Position numbers and translations under genes: made by a program. Below, piece by piece: positions 42,023 to 50,435 of a DNA stretch of 64,000 nt (its first letter is position 1; each line of letters begins with the position of its first letter). Source of the DNA: Streptomyces goshikiensis (GTDB lineage Bacteria > Actinomycetota > Actinomycetes > Streptomycetales > Streptomycetaceae); contig NZ_BMVE01000004.1 of assembly GCF_014650555.1 (NCBI RefSeq), positions 62,001-126,000 of the forward strand, given 5' to 3'. The notes beneath the pieces were generated by a model. It made no database searches. It saw only the letters and a program-made list of their open reading frames with translations, and was not told where the DNA came from.

Positions 42023-43672
42023 CTATTCCAGCGTGGTGACGGCCAGCTCGCCGTCCGCGTACTGCTTGCGGATCACCTTCTTGTCGAACTTGCCGACGCT
42101 GGTCTTGGGAACCGCCTCGATGAGGGTCCAGCGCTCGGGCAGCTGCCACTTGGCGATCGACTGGCCGAGGAACGCGCGCAGCCCCGCGTAGTCCACGGTC
42201 GCGCCCTCCTTGAGGACGACGGTGGCCAGCGGCCGCTCGCCCCACTTGTCGTCGGGCACGGCGACGACCGCCGCCTCCGCGACCTCGGGGTGCGCCATCA
42301 GGGCGTTCTCCAGCTCCTGGCTGCTGATCCATTCGCCGCCGGACTTGATGACGTCCTTGGCCCGGTCGGTCAGGGTGAGGAAGCCGTCCGCGCTGATCAC
42401 GCCGACGTCGCCGGTCTTCAGCCAGCCGTCGGCGCTGAACTTGTCCTCCGGGCGGAAGGGCTCGCCGGCCGCCCCGCCGTAGTAGGCGCCCGCGATCCAG
42501 GCGCCGCGCACCTCCAGCTCGCCCGCCGACTCCCCGTCCCAGGGAAGGAGGTCACCGCCGGGGCCGACCAGGCGCGCCTCGACGCCCGCCGGGAAGCGGC
42601 CCTGGGTGATCCGGTACGGCCACTCCTCCTCGGCGCTCAGGCCGCCCGGCGGGTGCGCCATGGTGCCCAGCGGGGAGGTCTCGGTCATGCCCCAGGCGTG
42701 GCAGAGCCGGACGCCGAGCTTGTCGTATGCCTCCATCAGCGAGGGCGGACAGGCCGCGCCGCCGATGGTGACCTGCTTCATCGAGCTCAGGTCGCGCGGG
42801 TTGGCGGTGACCTCGGCGAGCAGTCCCTGCCAGATCGTGGGGACGGCCGCGGCGTACGAGGGCTTCTCCCGCTCGATCATCTCGGCGAGGGGGGCCGGCT
42901 GAAGGAAGCGGTCCGGCATCAGCAGGTTGATGCCGGTCATGAACGTGGCGTGCGGCAGGCCCCAGGCGTTCACGTGGAACTGCGGGACGACGACGAGGGC
43001 GGTGTCCTTGTCGGTCAGCCCCATCGACTGGGTCATGTTGACCTGCATGGAGTGCAGGTAGATCGATCGGTGCGAGTAGACGACGCCCTTGGGCTCCCCG
43101 GTGGTGCCGGAGGTGTAGCACATGGCGGCTGCCTGGCGCTCGTCCAGCTCGGGCCAGGGGTAGGTGTCGGGGCGGCCCGCGATCAGCTCCTCGTACTCGT
43201 GCACGCGCACGTCGAGGCCTTCGAGCACGGAGCGGTCGCCGACGCCGGAGACCACGACGTGGTCGATGGTCGGCAGGTGCGGCAGCAGCGGCGCGAGCAG
43301 CGGCAGCAGGGAGCCGTTGACCAGCACGACCCGGTCCGCGGCGTGGTTGACGATGAAGACCAATTGCTCCGGGGGCAGCCGGAGGTTGAGGGTGTGCAGC
43401 ACCGCGCCCATGGAGGGGATCGCGAAGTACGCCTCGACGTGCTCAGCGTTGTTCCACATCAAGGTGGCGACTCGTTCGTCCTGCTGGACGCCGAACTCAT
43501 CACGCAGAGCGTTGGCGAGGCGGGTGGCGCGGGTACCGATCTCGGCAAAGCTGCGGCGTTGCGGCTCAGCCTCCCCGGTCCAGGTCGTGACCTGGGACTT
43601 CCCGTGGATCGTCATCCCGTGTCGGAGTATGCGGGTGACGAGGAGCGGTACGTCCTGCATGGTGCTCAGCAA
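42023..43672 (-). CDS. long-chain fatty-acyl-CoA synthetase (AMP-binding)
   Basis: A 549-residue ANL-superfamily ligase that activates a carboxylic acid with ATP and CoA. The P-loop [19 protein letters not shown] is near residue 190, the A5 motif [11 protein letters not shown] near residue 332, and the A10 region [14 protein letters not shown] near the C-terminus holds the catalytic Lys. It lacks a membrane segment. The start is a TTG at 43672 preceded by GGGAGGACG at good spacing; an ATG at 43660 lacks a suitable site. It ends 7 bases from the broken monooxygenase gene, to which it is convergent. A triple parS cluster lies upstream. Confidence 0.9.
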   Translation of the reverse strand: MLSTMQDVPLLVTRILRHGMTIHGKSQVTTWTGEAEPQRRSFAEIGTRATRLANALRDEFGVQQDERVATLMWNNAEHVEAYFAIPSMGAVLHTLNLRLPPEQLVFIVNHAADRVVLVNGSLLPLLAPLLPHLPTIDHVVVSGVGDRSVLEGLDVRVHEYEELIAGRPDTYPWPELDERQAAAMCYTSGTTGEPKGVVYSHRSIYLHSMQVNMTQSMGLTDKDTALVVVPQFHVNAWGLPHATFMTGINLLMPDRFLQPAPLAEMIEREKPSYAAAVPTIWQGLLAEVTANPRDLSSMKQVTIGGAACPPSLMEAYDKLGVRLCHAWGMTETSPLGTMAHPPGGLSAEEEWPYRITQGRFPAGVEARLVGPGGDLLPWDGESAGELEVRGAWIAGAYYGGAAGEPFRPEDKFSADGWLKTGDVGVISADGFLTLTDRAKDVIKSGGEWISSQELENALMAHPEVAEAAVVAVPDDKWGERPLATVVLKEGATVDYAGLRAFLGQSIAKWQLPERWTLIEAVPKTSVGKFDKKVIRKQYADGELAVTTLE

Positions 43673-43806
43673 AGCGTCCTCCCGGAAGGCGCTGCGGCGC
43701 TGCGACGGCTACGGATGCTGCCGATTCTGCGCACGTACCGGTCGGCATGTCACTACCCGAATGTACAAACACGTCGAGTATTCGCCGCGTAAGCCCGTCG
43801 GCGGGA

Positions 43807-43822
43807 GGTTTCACGTGAAACA
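43807..43822. promoter_or_regulatory. parS: parS site 2 (cluster, first)
   Basis: GGTTTCACGTGAAACA, identical to the 14-bp core of parS with G instead of T at the first outer position. First of three sites whose centres are 23 and 25 bp apart. Confidence 0.92.
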
Positions 43823-43829
43823 CCCGCTC

Positions 43830-43845
43830 TGTTTCACGTGAAACA
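43830..43845. promoter_or_regulatory. parS: parS site 3 (cluster, second)
   Basis: TGTTTCACGTGAAACA, a perfect palindrome. Middle site of the cluster between the acyl-CoA ligase and SigE-type genes. Confidence 0.95.
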
Positions 43846-43854
43846 CGGCGCGCC

Positions 43855-43870
43855 CGTTTCACGTGAAACA
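43855..43870. promoter_or_regulatory. parS: parS site 4 (cluster, third)
   Basis: CGTTTCACGTGAAACA, core perfect, first base C. Third site of the cluster, ending 8 bases before the sigma-factor stop codon. Confidence 0.92.
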
Positions 43871-43878
43871 TCGCCCGG

Positions 43879-44412
43879 TCAGCGGACCGGGGTGAGTTCC
43901 GGATCCTCGCGGAGCTTGACCAGGGCGCGGGAGACGGCGCTCTTGACGGTGCCGACCGAGACCCCGAGGAGCTCGGCGGTCTGCACCTCGGTCAGGTCCT
44001 CGTAGTAGCGCAGGACGACCATCGCCCGCTGCCGGTCGGGCAGCCGGGTCACCGCGCGCCACATGGCATCGCGCAGCGCCTGCGCCTCGGCGGGATCGGC
44101 TGCCGGGGCCGCTTCGGTCTCGGGGAGCTCCTCGCAGGCGAACTCGTCGACCTTGCGCTTGCGCCACTGGGAGGTGCGGGTGTTGACCAGGGCCCGCCGG
44201 ACATAGCCGTCCAGGGCGCGATGGTCCTCGATCCGGTCCCAGGCGACGTAGGTCTTCGCGAGGGCCGTCTGGAGCAGGTCCTCGGCATCGCACGGGTTGG
44301 CGGTGAGGGAGCGGGCGGTGCGCATCAGGACGGTGCCCCGGGTCCTTACGTACGCCGAGAACGACGGGTACGGCGTCGGATTCGAGGCGAGCGTGCACAC
44401 AGGCGTGGTCAT
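43879..44412 (-). CDS. SigE-family (ECF) RNA polymerase sigma factor
   Basis: A 177-residue ECF sigma factor. Region 2 carries NPCDAEDLLQTALAKTYVAWDRI near residues 38-60 and region 4 the HTH LTEVQTAELLGVSVGTVKSAVSRALVKL. Members of this 'SigE family' occur widely in Streptomyces, and many lack an adjacent anti-sigma factor, as here. The first residues are unusual (MTTPVCTLASNPTPYPSF). The ATG at 44412 fits, with an upstream region of about 145 bp to the next gene. Its regulon is unknown, and its 3' end abuts the parS cluster. Confidence 0.9.
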   Translation of the reverse strand: MTTPVCTLASNPTPYPSFSAYVRTRGTVLMRTARSLTANPCDAEDLLQTALAKTYVAWDRIEDHRALDGYVRRALVNTRTSQWRKRKVDEFACEELPETEAAPAADPAEAQALRDAMWRAVTRLPDRQRAMVVLRYYEDLTEVQTAELLGVSVGTVKSAVSRALVKLREDPELTPVR

Positions 44413-44527
44413 GTGTCCACGCTATGAGCGCGCTCCTGTTCTGGGATCGGCCGCAGGTGCCGAAGGGGGATCCGTCTCAGGTTGTAGGGGCGGAGCCCGT
44501 CCCACCTCCTGAAGGTGGAGGGGACGG

Positions 44528-44554
44528 GGTCCCGCGGTACCAGTCCGCGGGACC
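44528..44554 (-). terminator. terminator of the acyl-CoA side-chain operon
   Basis: 10-bp inverted repeat GGTCCCGCGG / CCGCGGGACC with a 7-base loop, 3 bases past the thiolase-like stop codon. A second imperfect hairpin (about 44497-44527) follows. Confidence 0.75.
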
Positions 44555-44557
44555 TCC

Positions 44558-45724
44558 TCAGCCGTCCGCGCCGAGGATCAGACCGGAGGTCGGCACCCCG
44601 GTACCGGCCGTGACCAAGGTGTGCGCCGCGCCGGCGACCTGGTTGACGGAGCTGCCGCGGAGCTGGCGGACGGCCTCGGCGATGCCGTTCATACCGTGCA
44701 GGTACGCCTCCCCGAGCTGGCCGCCGTGGGTGTTGACGGGCAGCGCGTCGGCGGCCATGAAATCGGCGGCCTCTCCGGGCCCGCAGAAGCCGAACTCCTC
44801 CAGCTGCATCAGCACGAACGGGGTGAAGTGGTCGTAGAGGATGCCGACGTCGATGTCCGACGGGCGCAGCCCGCTGGTCCGCCACAGCTGGCGGGCGACC
44901 ACGTCCATCTCCGGGAGTCCGGTCAGGTCGTCGCGGTAGAAGGAGGTCATGGCCTCCTGGCGGCGGCCGGCGCCCTGCGCGGCCGCCGTGATCACGGCGG
45001 GTGCGTGCCTCAGGTCCCTGGCCCGTTCGGTGCTGGTGACGACGAGGGCCTGGCCGCCGTCCGTCTCCTGGCAGCAGTCCAGCAGCCGCAGCGGTTCGAC
45101 GATCCACCGCGAGGCGGCGTGGTCGGCGAGGGTGATGGGCTTGCCGTGGAAGTGGGCGGCGGGGTTGTTCGCGGCGTGGCGGCGGTCGGTGACCGCGACG
45201 TGGCCGAAGGCGTCGGGCGTCAGGTTGTAGGTGTACAGGTAGCGCTGGGCGGTCATGGCCACCCAGGAGGCGGGGGTGAGCAGCCCCCAGGGCAGCGCCC
45301 AGCCGAGGGCAGCTCCCTCGGCGGAGGGTTCGCGCTGCTGCACGCCGGAGCCGAAGCGGCGCCCGGACCGCTCGTTGAAGGCGCGGTAGCAGACCACGAC
45401 CTCGGCGACCCCGGTCGCGACGGCCAGGGCGGCCTGCTGGACGGTGGCGCAGGCCGCGCCGCCGCCGTAGTGGATGCGGGAGAAGAAGGAGAGGTCACCG
45501 ATGCCTGCCGCCTGGGCCACGGTGATCTCGGGGCTGGTGTCCATCGTGAAGGTGACCATGCCGTCGACGTCGCCGGGGCTGAGCCCGGCGTCGTCGAGCG
45601 CGGCGTGGACGGCCTCGACGGCGAGCCCCAGCTCGCTGCGGCCGGAGTCCTTGGAGAACTCGGTCGCGCCGATGCCGGCGATGGCGGCGCGGCCGCCGAG
45701 TCCGTCGCGGTTGCGCACGCTCAT
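44558..45724 (-). CDS. thiolase-like lipid-transfer protein (Ltp2-type aldolase)
   Basis: A 388-residue protein of the SCP-x thiolase family, lacking the usual catalytic Cys context of degradative thiolases. It opens AAIAGIGATEFSKDSGRSEL, with YGGGAACATVQQAALAV, DCCQETDGGQALVVTS, DVGILYDHFTPFVLMQLEEF, and LPVNTHGGQLGEAYLHGMNG. In mycobacteria the equivalent Ltp2 is a retro-aldolase that acts with the DUF35 domain of its MaoC partner. The ATG at 45724 overlaps the MaoC stop by 4 bp. It is the last gene of the five-gene operon. Confidence 0.9.
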   Translation of the reverse strand: MSVRNRDGLGGRAAIAGIGATEFSKDSGRSELGLAVEAVHAALDDAGLSPGDVDGMVTFTMDTSPEITVAQAAGIGDLSFFSRIHYGGGAACATVQQAALAVATGVAEVVVCYRAFNERSGRRFGSGVQQREPSAEGAALGWALPWGLLTPASWVAMTAQRYLYTYNLTPDAFGHVAVTDRRHAANNPAAHFHGKPITLADHAASRWIVEPLRLLDCCQETDGGQALVVTSTERARDLRHAPAVITAAAQGAGRRQEAMTSFYRDDLTGLPEMDVVARQLWRTSGLRPSDIDVGILYDHFTPFVLMQLEEFGFCGPGEAADFMAADALPVNTHGGQLGEAYLHGMNGIAEAVRQLRGSSVNQVAGAAHTLVTAGTGVPTSGLILGADG

Positions 45725-46119
45725 GCCGGGACCTCCTCGGCGCCGAGGGTGACGGTGACGGTTCCGGTGACGTGGTGGCCGATCCCGTTGGCGCCGGTCA
45801 CCCGGATCTCGGCGGTGTTCCCGTTCAGGGCGGTGACGGTGCCGGACAGGGTCATCGTGTCGCCGGGGTAGTTGGGGGCGCCGAGGCGGATGGCCACCTT
45901 GCGCAGGACGGCGTACGGCCCGAGGCGGTCGGTGATGTAGCGGCCGACCAGGCCGTTGGTGGTCAGGATGTTCATGAAGATGTCCGGGGAGCCCTTCGCC
46001 CTCGCGAGCTCGGCGTCGTGGTGCACGTCCTGGTAGTCGCGGGAGGCGATCGCGCCCGCGACGATCAGGGTGCGGGTCACGGGGATCTCCAGCGGCGCCA
46101 GTGTGTCGCCGACGTTCAT
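45721..46119 (-). CDS. MaoC-like dehydratase, small subunit
   Basis: A 132-residue single hot-dog-domain enoyl-CoA hydratase subunit. It opens MNVGDTLAPLEIPVTRTLIVAGAIASRDYQDVHHD, where Asp and His form the hydratase site motif (D-x-N/V-H-H). SPDIFMNILTTNGLVGRYITD follows the family pattern. It is the size of the small subunit (ChsH1) of the mycobacterial heteromeric enoyl-CoA hydratase, with the large subunit two genes upstream. It overlaps the neighbours by 4 bp at both ends. Confidence 0.9.
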   Translation of the reverse strand: MNVGDTLAPLEIPVTRTLIVAGAIASRDYQDVHHDAELARAKGSPDIFMNILTTNGLVGRYITDRLGPYAVLRKVAIRLGAPNYPGDTMTLSGTVTALNGNTAEIRVTGANGIGHHVTGTVTVTLGAEEVPA

Positions 46120-47252
46120 GCGTCATCCCCCTCGGGTGTGCCGGACACGTGCGGCGCGTCCGGTGCGTCAGCCGAATCAGCCGGATCAGCCGGATCTGGC
46201 GCCTCCGGTGTGTCGGGTGTGTCCGGCTCTTCGGCGGATATGAGGGCGCCCAGCTCGGCCAGCAGCTCGCTGCCGCAGCCCAGGTACGCGTCCAGCTGGC
46301 GTCCCCACAGGAAGTGGCGGTGGACGGGGTGGTCCAGGTCGGCGCCCATCCCGCCGTGCAGGTGCTGGCCCGTGTGCACGACCCGCTTGCCCGCCTCGGA
46401 GGCCCACCAGGCCGCCGTCAGCGCGTGCTCGCGCGCCGGCAGCCCCTCGTCGATGCGCCAGGCCGCCTCGTAGGCGGTGACCCGGATCGCCTCGGTGTCC
46501 ATGTGGGCGTCGGCCGCGCGCAGCATGACTGCCTGGTTCGTGGACAGCGGGCGGCCGAACTGCTCGCGGGTGGAGGTGTACTCCACGGCGCGGGCCAGCG
46601 AGCCCGCGCAGACCCCCGCCTGGAGCCCGGCGAAGGCGGTCCGGGCGGCGGCGAGGACCTGGTCGTGGGCGTCCCCGGCGCCGAGCCGCTCGGCCGGCGC
46701 CCCGGTCAGGCTCAGCCGGCCCGCCGACCAGGGGGCGGTGGTCTCGACCGGCTCGGTGCGCACGCCGGGCGCGTCCGTCCGTACGAACCACAGGGCCCGG
46801 TCCGCGTCGGGGACCAGGACGTGGGTGGCCTCGCGGAGCCAGGGCACGACGGGCGCGGTTCCGGTGAGCCGCCCGTCCGGCGAGGCGGTGATCCGGCCGC
46901 GGGCGGGGAAGGCGCCGGTGGCCACCGCCTCACCCGTCCCGAGCACGGGCAGCAGCCGGGCCCGCTGCTCGGGGCTGCCGTGTCCGGCGACCGGCAGGAT
47001 GCCGTACACGCAGGTGGCGGCGTACGGGACCTGCGCGGTGGTGCGACCCTGCTCCTCCAGCAGCAGCACCAGGCCGAGCAGGCCGACGTCCTCGACGGCG
47101 GCGGTCAGGCCGGCGGTGGTGAGGGCCTTCCACAGCTCGGCGTCGCTGCCGGTGCCCGCGGCGGCGAGGCGGTCGTGGGTGGCGAGGTCGCCGAAGATCC
47201 GGGCGGCGAGTCCGGCCGCGGCGGCCTGCTCCTCGGTGGGACGGAAGTCCAT
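46116..47252 (-). CDS. acyl-CoA dehydrogenase, small/alpha-type (ChsE1-like)
   Basis: A 378-residue acyl-CoA dehydrogenase homologue with diverged N-terminal and middle domains. The C-terminal domain keeps TSTREQFGRPLSTNQAVMLRAADAHM and GGMGADLDHPVHRHFLWGRQLDAYLG. In actinobacterial steroid operons this class forms a heterotetramer with a second, more canonical dehydrogenase (here the gene at 48190) and each FAD site is shared. The C-terminus is a 30-residue tail of repeated PDTPEAPDP / DPADSADAP-type residues encoded by a short tandem DNA repeat. Its ATG shares one base with the preceding stop. Confidence 0.88.
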   Translation of the reverse strand: MDFRPTEEQAAAAGLAARIFGDLATHDRLAAAGTGSDAELWKALTTAGLTAAVEDVGLLGLVLLLEEQGRTTAQVPYAATCVYGILPVAGHGSPEQRARLLPVLGTGEAVATGAFPARGRITASPDGRLTGTAPVVPWLREATHVLVPDADRALWFVRTDAPGVRTEPVETTAPWSAGRLSLTGAPAERLGAGDAHDQVLAAARTAFAGLQAGVCAGSLARAVEYTSTREQFGRPLSTNQAVMLRAADAHMDTEAIRVTAYEAAWRIDEGLPAREHALTAAWWASEAGKRVVHTGQHLHGGMGADLDHPVHRHFLWGRQLDAYLGCGSELLAELGALISAEEPDTPDTPEAPDPADPADSADAPDAPHVSGTPEGDDA

Positions 47253-48193
47253 CAGCCCTCGCTCCCCCGGAAGACGGGCAGTTCCAGGTCCTCGTCCACG
47301 CGCAGGAACTCCAGCCGCACGGGCATGCCGATGCGCACCTTGTCGTACGGGACACCGGTGATGTTGCCGATCATCCGGACGCCCTCGGCGAGTTCGACGA
47401 GCGCGACCGCGTACGGCGGGTCGAAGGCCGGGAACGGCGGGTGGTGCATGACGACGTACGAGAAGACCGTGCCGGCTCCGGACGCCTCGACGGTGCCCCA
47501 CTCCGGGCTCGCGCAGGCGTTGCAGCCGGGGAGCCACGGGAAGCGGAGCGTCGCGCAGGAGGAACAGCGCTGGATCAGCAGCCGGTGCGCGCGGACGCCC
47601 TCCCAGAACCCGTGGTTGTCGCGGTTGATCACGGGGCGGGGGCGCCGGGCGGGCTGCTTCGGCGGCAGTGGCCGCGCGGGTTGCGCTGTCGTGGCCGCCG
47701 GCCGGTACTTGAGGATCCGGAAGCGGTGCGTCCCGGCGGGCTCGCCGTTCGCGCGGACGTCCATGCGGGTGGTCACGAAGTGGCCGGTGCCCAGCTTGGT
47801 CGTCTTGCGCGCAGACACCGACTCGATGACGGCGTCGAAGGTGACCGCGTCGCCGGGGCGCAGCGGCCTCAGGTACTCCTGCTCGCAGTCGGTGGCGACC
47901 ACGGAGGTGCAGCCCGCCCCGTCGAGCAGCGCGAGGAGCTGGTCGTAGGCGCAGGAGCGGTCGCTGTGGCCGGAGAGCCCGCCCATGGTCCAGGCCTGGA
48001 GCATCGTGGGCGGTGCGATGGCGTCCGGACCGGTGTAGGCGGGGCTGGTGTCGCCCATCGCCTCGCACCAGTGGCGGATCATCGGCTCGTTGACCGGGTC
48101 CTTGGCCCGTCCGGCGATGGCCGCGGGCCGCCCCTCGAAGGCCTTGAGCAGCTCGTGGAACCGGGCCGCCTCTTCGTCGGCCGTGGCCGTCAT
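47252..48193 (-). CDS. MaoC dehydratase fused to a DUF35/OB-fold domain (ChsH2-like)
   Basis: A 313-residue protein. Residues 1-165 are a FAS1-type MaoC hot-dog domain (FHELLKAFEGRPA, MIRHWCEAMGDTSPAY, APPTMLQAWTM). Residues 185-313 are a DUF35 domain: a zinc ribbon with Cys pairs in QRCSSCATLRFPWLPGCNAC and an OB fold (GTVFSYVVMHHPPFPAFDPPYAVALVEL). In Mycobacterium tuberculosis the same fusion (ChsH2) pairs with ChsH1 and with Ltp2. It overlaps the gene upstream by 4 bp. This gives a strong hint of the enzyme complex made by the operon. Confidence 0.92.
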   Translation of the reverse strand: MTATADEEAARFHELLKAFEGRPAAIAGRAKDPVNEPMIRHWCEAMGDTSPAYTGPDAIAPPTMLQAWTMGGLSGHSDRSCAYDQLLALLDGAGCTSVVATDCEQEYLRPLRPGDAVTFDAVIESVSARKTTKLGTGHFVTTRMDVRANGEPAGTHRFRILKYRPAATTAQPARPLPPKQPARRPRPVINRDNHGFWEGVRAHRLLIQRCSSCATLRFPWLPGCNACASPEWGTVEASGAGTVFSYVVMHHPPFPAFDPPYAVALVELAEGVRMIGNITGVPYDKVRIGMPVRLEFLRVDEDLELPVFRGSEG

Positions 48194-49362
48194 CGCTTCC
48201 TCCCCTTCATGCCGAGCCGCATCATGGCGACGATCTCCCGTTGGACCTCGCTGACCCCGCCGCCGAAGGTGTTGATCTGGGCGGCCCGGTTCATCCGCTC
48301 CAGTTCCCCGCCCGCGAAGGCCCCGGGCCCCCGGACGAGGGCTTCCTCGCCCACCACCTCCTGGCACATCCGGTACACCTCGACGGTGGATTCGGTGCCG
48401 AGGAACTTGACGCCGCTGGCGTCTCCGGGGGCGAGGGCGCCGCCGCCCACGTCCTGGACGAGGCGCCAGTTGAGCAGGCGTACGGCGGCCAGGCGGGCGT
48501 GCGCCTCGGCGAGCCGGGACCGTACCCAGGGCCGGTCGGCCGGGCGCTCGCCGGTCACCGGGTCGGGGGTGCGGGCGTGGCGGAGCGCGTCCTCGTAGAA
48601 GTCCTCGGCCTGCATGCCGATGGCGGCGAGGGCCACGCGCTCGTGGTTGAGCTGGTTGGTGATCAGTCCCCAGCCGCCGTGCTCGGGCCCGACGAGGTTG
48701 CCGGCCGGTACGCGGACGCAGTCGTAGTACGTCGCCGTGGTGGTCAGCCCTCCGACGGTCTCGATCGGGGTCCAGGCGAAGCCGGGGGCGCCCGTGGGCA
48801 CCAGGATGATGGAGATGCCCTTGTGCTTGGGTGCCCGCGGATCGGTGCGGCAGGCGAGCCAGATCCAGTCCGCGTTCTGGGCGTTGGAAGTGAAGATCTT
48901 CTGTCCGTCGATCACCCAGTCCCCGGCGGTGCCCCGGCCAGCGCCGTCGTCGCGGACGGCCCGGGTGCGCAGTGAGGCGAGGTCGGTGCCGGCCTCGGGC
49001 TCGGAGTACCCGATGGCGAAGACGAGCTCCCCCGCGAGGATGCGGGGCAGGAAGTAGTCCTTCTGCTCCCGCGTCCCGTACTTCATCAGGGTCGGGCCGA
49101 CGGTGTTGAGGGTGACCATGGAGACGGGTGCCCCGGCCCGGTAGGCCTCGTCGAAGAACACGAACTGCTCGTCGGCGCCCCGGCCCTGGCCGCCGTACTC
49201 GACGGGCCAGCCCAGGCCGAGCAGTCCGTCGGCGCCGATGCGGCGCAGCAGCGCGCGCTGGGCCGCGGGATCCTCGGGGGCTCCGTCGGGCAATAGATCG
49301 CGGAAGTACTCACGCAGTTCGGCGCGGAGCCTCAACTGACCTTCGGTCGGGGCGAGGTGCAC
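48190..49362 (-). CDS. acyl-CoA dehydrogenase (ChsE2/FadE29-like)
   Basis: A 390-residue canonical acyl-CoA dehydrogenase. The FAD/substrate motifs are FAIGYSEPEAGTDLASL near residue 120, WVIDGQKIFTSNAQNADW near residue 150, a middle segment GGWGLITNQLNHERVALA near residue 235, and the C-terminal INTFGGGVSEVQREIVAMMRLGM. It is the first gene of a five-gene operon whose junctions overlap by 1-4 bp. The GTG at 49362 gives MHLAPTEGQLRLR. A 13-bp palindrome lies 37 bp upstream of the start and is a likely regulator site. Confidence 0.92.
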   Translation of the reverse strand: MHLAPTEGQLRLRAELREYFRDLLPDGAPEDPAAQRALLRRIGADGLLGLGWPVEYGGQGRGADEQFVFFDEAYRAGAPVSMVTLNTVGPTLMKYGTREQKDYFLPRILAGELVFAIGYSEPEAGTDLASLRTRAVRDDGAGRGTAGDWVIDGQKIFTSNAQNADWIWLACRTDPRAPKHKGISIILVPTGAPGFAWTPIETVGGLTTTATYYDCVRVPAGNLVGPEHGGWGLITNQLNHERVALAAIGMQAEDFYEDALRHARTPDPVTGERPADRPWVRSRLAEAHARLAAVRLLNWRLVQDVGGGALAPGDASGVKFLGTESTVEVYRMCQEVVGEEALVRGPGAFAGGELERMNRAAQINTFGGGVSEVQREIVAMMRLGMKGRKR

Positions 49363-49397
49363 GGCGCGGGCCTCCCGGACGACATCGACGAGTGAAC

Positions 49398-49412
49398 CTG
49401 ACTGTCCGTCAG
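49398..49412. promoter_or_regulatory. operator candidate of the acyl-CoA operon
   Basis: Palindrome CTGAC-TGTCC-GTCAG, 35 bp upstream of the first gene. Its complement contains TGACGGACAGTCA, agreeing at 11 of 13 positions with the palindrome at 23080-23092. A TetR-type regulator encoded elsewhere is likely. Confidence 0.5.
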
Positions 49413-49444
49413 ATTCCTGGTCGGTGTCAAGGTCGGGAACGCGC

Positions 49445-49496
49445 GAGGGCGCCCGCGGTACCGGACCCCAGCCGGTCCGGTCACACGGGCGCCCTC
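49445..49496 (-). terminator. terminator of the small secreted protein gene
   Basis: 11-bp arms GAGGGCGCCCG / CGGGCGCCCTC at 49445-49455 and 49486-49496 enclose a second stem (ACCGGAC / GTCCGGT), about 25 bp past the stop codon at 49522. Confidence 0.8.
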
Positions 49497-49521
49497 AGTG
49501 GTCGGAGCGACTCAGGAGCGC

Positions 49522-49833
49522 CTACGGCAGCGGGAGGAAGTTCACCGCGATGTTCTGGCTCTCCTGGTTGAGGGCCGTGGAGGCCGAGCCGTTGACCTGC
49601 GCCGTGTTGCTCTGGTTGGACGCACCTGAGCCCGTGGCGACCTGCTGCGAGGTGGCGGAGTTGCCGTTGTTGTCGCCACCCACGCCGCTGCCGAGGATGC
49701 CGGCCACGCTCGCATTCGATCCGTCGTTCGCGAGGGCGCCGTTGTCCGCCGAGGCGACCCCGCCGAAGACCGCGAGGGCGAGGGGGAGCGAGGCGATGAC
49801 GGCGACGACGCGGGCGGTACGGATGCTTGCCAT
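49522..49833 (-). CDS. small Asn/Gln/Ser-rich secreted protein
   Basis: A 103-residue protein with a Sec signal peptide (MASIRTARVVAVIASLPLAL, cleaved near ASA-DNG at about residue 29). The mature 74 residues have no Cys and are rich in Gly, Ser, Asn and Gln, with short repeats (GSNASVAG, GDNNGNSATSQQVATG, SNQSNTAQVNGSAS, LNQESQNIAV). The N/Q/S periodicity recalls curlin-type or chaplin-like surface amyloids, but there is no chaplin domain. GGAGGA precedes the ATG at 49833 by 7 bases. It probably goes to the cell surface; the function is unproven. Confidence 0.7.
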   Translation of the reverse strand: MASIRTARVVAVIASLPLALAVFGGVASADNGALANDGSNASVAGILGSGVGGDNNGNSATSQQVATGSGASNQSNTAQVNGSASTALNQESQNIAVNFLPLP

Positions 49834-50435
49834 GTATTCATCCTCCAGAAAACCGAAATGGGCTTTGCTCCAGGACAGTTGGCCGACTGCCCCGATCGAT
49901 CTACGCGGTGACGTCTTCGCGAGATCAGAGTTGCCCACGGATCCCCGGCGAACCACCCGAGAGGCCCCGAATCCCCCGCAAGCATGAGCAACATCGGATA
50001 AACCTCATTCGCGCCCCCAACGCCCCAGGTCAGCACCCCGGAACCGGTTGAAACCCGGGCGCCCCACGGGATGAACGTTCCGGCAAAACGGCGCACCCCG
50101 GACATGCCGATGAGGGCCGCGTCGTTCGGGAACCCCACCGTCTCCCGAGCCTGCGGCCCTGCGCTACCAAGCTTCGCGCCCCCTGCGCGCCCCCGGCGCC
50201 CGCCGGGGCGATCACGCGGTGCCCCACGCCGGGGCACAGCACGGCGCGAGCCACGGCCGTCACCGACCGGTCTCCAGCGCCTGCGTTCGCGTACGTCTTA
50301 CATCGACTGCGTGGACTGCCTGAGCTACATGCTCTGCGTGCTCGCCGTGCCCTGCACGGCCTGTGCGACCTCTACGGCTTGTGCGGCTTGTGCGGCTTGT
50401 ACGACTTCTACGGCTTGTACGTGGACTCGCAACGG
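49834..50435. other. 600-bp region without a convincing gene
   Basis: Frames are open here but show no coding bias or ribosome sites. Positions 49834-49930 hold the promoter and leader of the secreted-protein gene. From 50270 to 50430 the sequence is the repeat tail of the gene that ends at 50436, with 9-bp units at 50357-50419. The rest (about 49940-50270) is plain GC-rich DNA. Confidence 0.6.
50357..50419 (-). repeat. seven 9-bp tandem repeats downstream of a stop codon
   Basis: Units of CGGCTTGTA / CGGCTTGTG with variants CGACTTCTA, CGACCTCTA and CGGCCTGTG occupy seven consecutive 9-bp positions, beginning 17 bases beyond the stop codon of the minus-strand gene at 50436-50876. Confidence 0.9.
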
